Assembly (NCBI RefSeq): GCF_042648405.1 | Contig: NZ_JBHRXV010000008.1 | Span: 31,660-95,659, forward strand | DNA: 64,000 bases | DNA from: Sphingoaurantiacus capsulatus | GTDB taxonomy: Bacteria > Pseudomonadota > Alphaproteobacteria > Sphingomonadales > Sphingomonadaceae | Direction: 5' to 3' | Shown: in pieces, positions 60,410-64,000 of the stretch | Numbering within the stretch: position 1 is the first letter of the stretch | How the letters are laid out: each line of letters opens with the position of its first letter | Program-made: the position numbers and the translations under genes | Notes under the pieces: model-generated | Databases searched by the model: none | What the model saw: the letters and a program-made list of their open reading frames with translations, nothing else | Told to the model about the DNA's origin: nothing

Positions 60410-62011
60410 TCAGTTCGGGAGCGAGGTGCAGGACGAGCCGCTGCCGAAAGCCGCGAAGCCCGAGTCACAGGTCCAGAAGCGGTACCAGATGTCGTTCGCG
60501 TCGCGGACGGCGCCGATGTAGCTGGTCTGCACCAGGAAGCCGCTGCCGGTGAAGTTCATCGTCGAGGCGTTGAACGGCGTGACCGCCGCCGCCGGACCCG
60601 CGGTGATGAAGGTGCCGGTCAGGCCGGCCGCCGTGCCGTCGAGCACGTTGCCGCTGCTCGGCGCGCCGGTCAGCACCGCCGTGATCTGCGCCGCGGTGAC
60701 GTTGCCGTCGTCGATGATCGCCGCGGTGCTGCCCGTTGGGGCGCCGGTGGCGAGAGTGCAGGCGAAGTAGTTGGCGTTGAACACCGGCGCGCCGTTGTCC
60801 TGCAGCGCGGCATCGGCGGCCCGCACGGTCTGCGCGGCATCGATGTTGAGGCAGGAGTTGGCGGTGTGGGCGACGACGCCGTTCACCAGGCGGCCATCGG
60901 TGCCGCCGCGCAGGTGGATCGCCGCCGAGTTGGCGACCGTCGTCGAGGTCAGGCGCTGAACCAGCGTGTAGTTGGCGACGCGGAAGTCGGTACGCGGCAG
61001 CGCGTCTTCCGAACCGTTCGAGTCGATCTCGAAGCCGCGCGGATCGCTCGAGCCGTTGCCGGTACGCTGGATGGCGAGCACGAACTGGAAGGCGCCCTGG
61101 TGGCCGACATCGGTGTCGAGCGCGTCGTCGTCGGTGCCGGTCATCACCAGGTAGCGCATCGAGTTGCGGCCACCGAACACTTCGATGCCGTCATCGGCGC
61201 TGTTGTGGATCTGGACGTGGCTGATCGTGGTGCCCGAACCGGCGCCCGCGGTGGTCAGGCCCTGCAGCTCGTTGTTCGGCGAGATGGCGACGCCCGAGTA
61301 GCGGATCTGCACATATTGCATGCGACCCGAGCTGTCGGCGGGCAGCTCGCCGCCGTAGAGCGCGTTGCCGGTGCCTTCGACGGTGGCTTCGCAGCCCGCC
61401 GAACCGCCCGGAACGGTCGCGTTACAGTTCGAGATCGGCGCGCGGCCGGCAAGGATGATGCCGCCCCACAGGCCCTGGCTGGTGTCGGTGACGCCGCCCG
61501 GGGTCAGGTTCTCACGCGCGGTGAAGATGATCGGGCGGGCCTCGGTGCCGACCGCCTGCAGCTGCGAGCCGCGGTTGACGACGAGGAAGTCATTGTCGGC
61601 GTCGCCGCCGTTGGCAAAGATCAGCGTGCCCGGCTCGATGGTGAGCACCGCGGCGCGGCCCGAGGCGCGCGGCGCGGTGGCGCCACCGACGTCGATACCC
61701 ACATCGACGCGGCCGTTGATCTGGTAGGCGGTGCCGGCGCGGGCCGGGATCGTCAGATCGGCGTTGATCGAGTTCGGGATGCGGCAAACGCGATAGTTGC
61801 CGACGACGCCCGCGTCCGAGAAGCCGGTCGCGCACGACGTTGCCGGAGTACCCGGGGTCGGAGTCGGGGTCGGCGAAGGGCTCGGCGAGGGGCTCGGGGC
61901 GGGAGCCGGAACAAGCGTGCCTTCGCCCGGCGAAGCGACATCGTCGGCGCCGCAAGCGGCCAGAACCAACGCCGCCGAGCTGATCATCAGAATGTTACGG
62001 AAGTGCCGCAT
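60410..62011 (-). CDS. Beta-helix-like surface lipoprotein
   Basis: A 533-residue protein. The start MRHFRNILMISSAALVLAAC holds a lipobox. A Pro/Ser/Thr linker (about 32-52) leads to a repetitive region rich in right-handed beta-helix features (QGLWGGIILAGRAPISNCN, MQYVQIRYSGVAISPNNELQ, ISHVQIHNSADDGIEVFGGR). No catalytic residues are obvious. Proteins of this type often accompany TonB-dependent receptors, as here. The ATG at 62009-62011 follows AAAGGGGCTTC. Its role may be ligand capture at the cell surface. Confidence 0.8.
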   Translation of the reverse strand: MRHFRNILMISSAALVLAACGADDVASPGEGTLVPAPAPSPSPSPSPTPTPTPGTPATSCATGFSDAGVVGNYRVCRIPNSINADLTIPARAGTAYQINGRVDVGIDVGGATAPRASGRAAVLTIEPGTLIFANGGDADNDFLVVNRGSQLQAVGTEARPIIFTARENLTPGGVTDTSQGLWGGIILAGRAPISNCNATVPGGSAGCEATVEGTGNALYGGELPADSSGRMQYVQIRYSGVAISPNNELQGLTTAGAGSGTTISHVQIHNSADDGIEVFGGRNSMRYLVMTGTDDDALDTDVGHQGAFQFVLAIQRTGNGSSDPRGFEIDSNGSEDALPRTDFRVANYTLVQRLTSTTVANSAAIHLRGGTDGRLVNGVVAHTANSCLNIDAAQTVRAADAALQDNGAPVFNANYFACTLATGAPTGSTAAIIDDGNVTAAQITAVLTGAPSSGNVLDGTAAGLTGTFITAGPAAAVTPFNASTMNFTGSGFLVQTSYIGAVRDANDIWYRFWTCDSGFAAFGSGSSCTSLPN

Positions 62012-62272
62012 CGCGAAGCCCCTTTGAGGTTTAGTGTCCTGAAGGCGCGGGGAACGGCATTCCTGAGTCGGCCGCATTTCCCCCGCGCCGCTCGGGCAGG
62101 GCTTTAGGAGCGATTCGTGATGCTCTTGTTACAGGCCCGTCATCTTGGCCGGGGAAGCGCCCAAAATATGGTTCACGGCGTGATAACCTTTTGGAAAGGG
62201 TCGCCGCCGTAACCTCCGTGAAACAGCCGAAAAAGGCGGAGTCGTGTGAGGCGGCTCCGTTAGGGGAATGGA

Positions 62273-63946
62273 TTGACGGCAGCTTTCGCCTTGGGCGGAC
62301 GGTGGTGCATTCGCGCCACGTTCGCACTGCTGCTCGCGCTCGTCGCGAGTGCGCCGGCCCGTGCCGATAGCGGCGGGCTGGTCGAGGCGCCCTGCTTCAC
62401 CGTTTCCGACCGCGATGCGCCCGCCGCCGGTCCCTGCACCCTCAACCCGACCAGCTATCAGCAGCGCTGGCTCTGGACATCGGTGGCCCCGCTCGACGGG
62501 CGCGAATGGCGGGTGACGGTGCGCCAGTCGCGCTTCGACGCGCTGGTCGTCCGCTTCCACTATGCCGACGGCGCGATCGACCGGCAGTCGGTGGTCACCG
62601 GCGATTTCGGCGACCGCTGGCGGATCGGCGGCAAGATCGCCTTCGACCCACCGCTGCGCCACGCCGCCATCACCCGCGTCGAGATCGGCTTCAAGGGCCT
62701 CGCTTCGCACAACCTCGTGCGCGCGCGGCTGATCCCTAATGCCGTCGCCGATCGCGCTGCCTCCTTCGCGACGCTCGCCACCGGCGCGGCGCTGGCCCTG
62801 CTCGGCTTTGCCGCCGCCTATAATCTCGGCGTCGGCTTGGGCTCACGGAAGCGCGCGGCGCTCTGGCACTCGGCCTGGGCAGCCTGCGTGTTTGGCTGGG
62901 GGTTGTTGTGGACGCAGACCGCGCTGCTCATTGCGCCGGGGCTCGCCGGCTCACCGTCGGTCGAGGTGAGCATCTTCCTCGCCACCTGCGCCATCGCCTG
63001 CGCCGGGCAGTTCTTCGTCACCTCGACCGAGCGCGCCATGGTGCCGCCGCTCCTGGACCGCCTGCTGTCGGCCTTCTGCGGTCTTGTCGGGGTAGCCGGC
63101 GCGCTCGCCGCGGTCGGCCCGCGTGAGCTGATGTGGATGGCCGAGCAGTCGATCAGCCTGGCCGTACCCGCCGCCGCGCTGACCCTGCTGATCGCCGTCA
63201 TCGTCGCCATCCGCCGCGGCAGCCGCATGGCGCGCGACTTCGGCCTGTCCTGGGCAATCCCGATCGCCGCCGTCCTGTGGACGCACATCAGCGACATCGG
63301 CCTGACCGCCGATGACGATAGCGGGCAGTTGCTGGTGCTGTCGCTCTGCGCGCTGCAGACGGTCGGCCTGTCGCTGATCGTCAGCCATCGCCTCGCCTCG
63401 GTGCGCCGCGAACGCCGCGAGGCGCGCGAGCGCGAGGCGGAGCTGCGCACGCTCGCCGATACCGATCCGCTGACCGGGCTGCTCAACCGCCGCGGCTTCG
63501 TTGCGGGCGTGGAAGCGGCGCTCGCCGCCGGGCGGCCGGTCGGGCTGATCCTGATGGACCTCGACTATTTCAAATCGATCAACGACCGCTTCGGCCATGA
63601 CGCCGGCGACCGCGCGCTCTCCGCCGTCGCGGGCGCATTCGAGACGCACAGCCGCGAGGCCACCATCGGGCGTCTCGGCGGCGAGGAATTCGGCATTGCG
63701 GTGACGGGCGTGCCCCTCCCCGCGCTCGGCCGCCTCGCCGAGCGGCTGCGCCGCGCGATCGCCTCGATCGACCTGCCCGAAGGGCCGGGCCTGATCACCG
63801 CCAGCTTCGGCGTGGCGATGGGGCCGTCGAGCTTCGAGCCGCTGTACCGCGACGCCGACCGCGCGCTCTATCGCGCCAAGGCGCAGGGCCGAGACCGGGT
63901 GGCGATTGCGGACAACGCCGAAGCGGCTGCGGCGCTGACCGCCTAG
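62273..63946 (+). CDS. Membrane-bound diguanylate cyclase (GGDEF)
   Basis: A 557-residue protein. A signal peptide (about 1-31, ending APARA) and a periplasmic sensory region (32-155) lead to seven predicted membrane helices (about 160-380), a 7TMR-DISM-like plan. The cytoplasmic GGDEF domain (about 395-550) has DPLTGLLNRRGF, LILMDLDYFKSINDRFGHDA and an active-site GGEEF (469-473). The allosteric RxxD inhibitory site is missing at the expected spot, so feedback inhibition by c-di-GMP may be weak. The start is TTG (62273-62275) after TTAGGGGAATGGA. Confidence 0.9.
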   Translation: MTAAFALGGRWCIRATFALLLALVASAPARADSGGLVEAPCFTVSDRDAPAAGPCTLNPTSYQQRWLWTSVAPLDGREWRVTVRQSRFDALVVRFHYADGAIDRQSVVTGDFGDRWRIGGKIAFDPPLRHAAITRVEIGFKGLASHNLVRARLIPNAVADRAASFATLATGAALALLGFAAAYNLGVGLGSRKRAALWHSAWAACVFGWGLLWTQTALLIAPGLAGSPSVEVSIFLATCAIACAGQFFVTSTERAMVPPLLDRLLSAFCGLVGVAGALAAVGPRELMWMAEQSISLAVPAAALTLLIAVIVAIRRGSRMARDFGLSWAIPIAAVLWTHISDIGLTADDDSGQLLVLSLCALQTVGLSLIVSHRLASVRRERREAREREAELRTLADTDPLTGLLNRRGFVAGVEAALAAGRPVGLILMDLDYFKSINDRFGHDAGDRALSAVAGAFETHSREATIGRLGGEEFGIAVTGVPLPALGRLAERLRRAIASIDLPEGPGLITASFGVAMGPSSFEPLYRDADRALYRAKAQGRDRVAIADNAEAAAALTA

Positions 63947-64000
63947 AGCGGGATGATTTTCCTCTGAATCGAATTTGGATTCCCTCAGTGGGCTTGTTGT
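63947..64000. repeat. Start of an interspersed inverted repeat at the window edge
   Basis: AGCGGGATGATTTTCC is followed by GAATC...GATTC inverted arms (63967-63983). Elements opening with AGCGGGATGA are common between genes of sphingomonads, from general recollection. The rest of the element, if any, lies outside the window. Confidence 0.4.

Overview
The window is about 64 kb of GC-rich DNA, densely packed with genes on both strands. It looks like chromosomal sequence of an alphaproteobacterium, most likely a sphingomonad. The evidence for this is a large TonB-dependent receptor with an Ala/Pro-rich leader, Spinster-type and Bcr/CflA MFS pumps, several M20/M28/M48 peptidases, molybdenum hydroxylases, paired DUF5985 membrane proteins, a PEP-CTERM-like protein, EcfG-type stress promoters, and abundant short palindromic repeats. 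I found no rRNA, tRNA, CRISPR array, insertion sequence or prophage. The taxonomic placement is inferred from gene content, not from a marker gene.

Layout. 1-4.3 kb: 5' part of pepN, diverging from a two-gene non-homologous end-joining operon (ku-ligD). 4.1-5.0 kb: an ECF sigma factor of EcfG-like type, followed downstream on the same strand by a candidate stress-induced small RNA. 5.1-13.6 kb: a FixL-like PAS histidine kinase, two exported metallopeptidases, and an SDR epimerase translationally coupled to a lone xanthine-dehydrogenase-type large subunit. 13.7-25 kb: transporter, threonine aldolase, M20 hydrolases, nitronate monooxygenase, SDR, a PEP-CTERM-like protein and aldehyde dehydrogenase, separated by repeat-filled gaps. 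25.2-29.6 kb: a complete type I secretion trio with no substrate gene. 29.7-33.4 kb: an IorAB-type molybdenum hydroxylase, a GFA protein and an FKBP isomerase. 33.5-40.5 kb: acyl-CoA or lipid metabolism genes. 40.4-43.0 kb: NhaA and a small-protein operon. 43.3-51.1 kb: a giant poly-HAMP hybrid kinase followed by a second hybrid kinase. 51.3-57.2 kb: MFS pump, lytic transglycosylase, fasciclin protein, ParA, a small lipoprotein, PhoB and a 2OG-Fe(II) oxygenase. 57.2-62.0 kb: an unresolved tandem repeat, then a TonB-dependent receptor with its upstream beta-helix-like lipoprotein. 62.3-63.9 kb: a membrane diguanylate cyclase.

The most interesting theme is general stress control. Three exact matches to the EcfG promoter (GGAAC-N16-CGTT) lie in intergenic DNA. 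One is upstream of ku-ligD and one is upstream of the poly-HAMP kinase. The third is immediately downstream of the ECF sigma gene, where it would drive a roughly 85-nt RNA with two hairpins. Each hairpin carries a C6 loop, and the second has the form of a terminator. This resembles the GsrN class of EcfG-dependent sRNAs and is the best candidate here for something not annotated. By my own rough estimate, fewer than one such promoter match would be expected by chance in the whole window.

A second regulatory signal is a triple 11-bp-periodic Pho box in front of phoB. Palindromic repeats of several families sit in many intergenic gaps, including two near-identical ~200-bp composite units at 17.97-18.55 kb.
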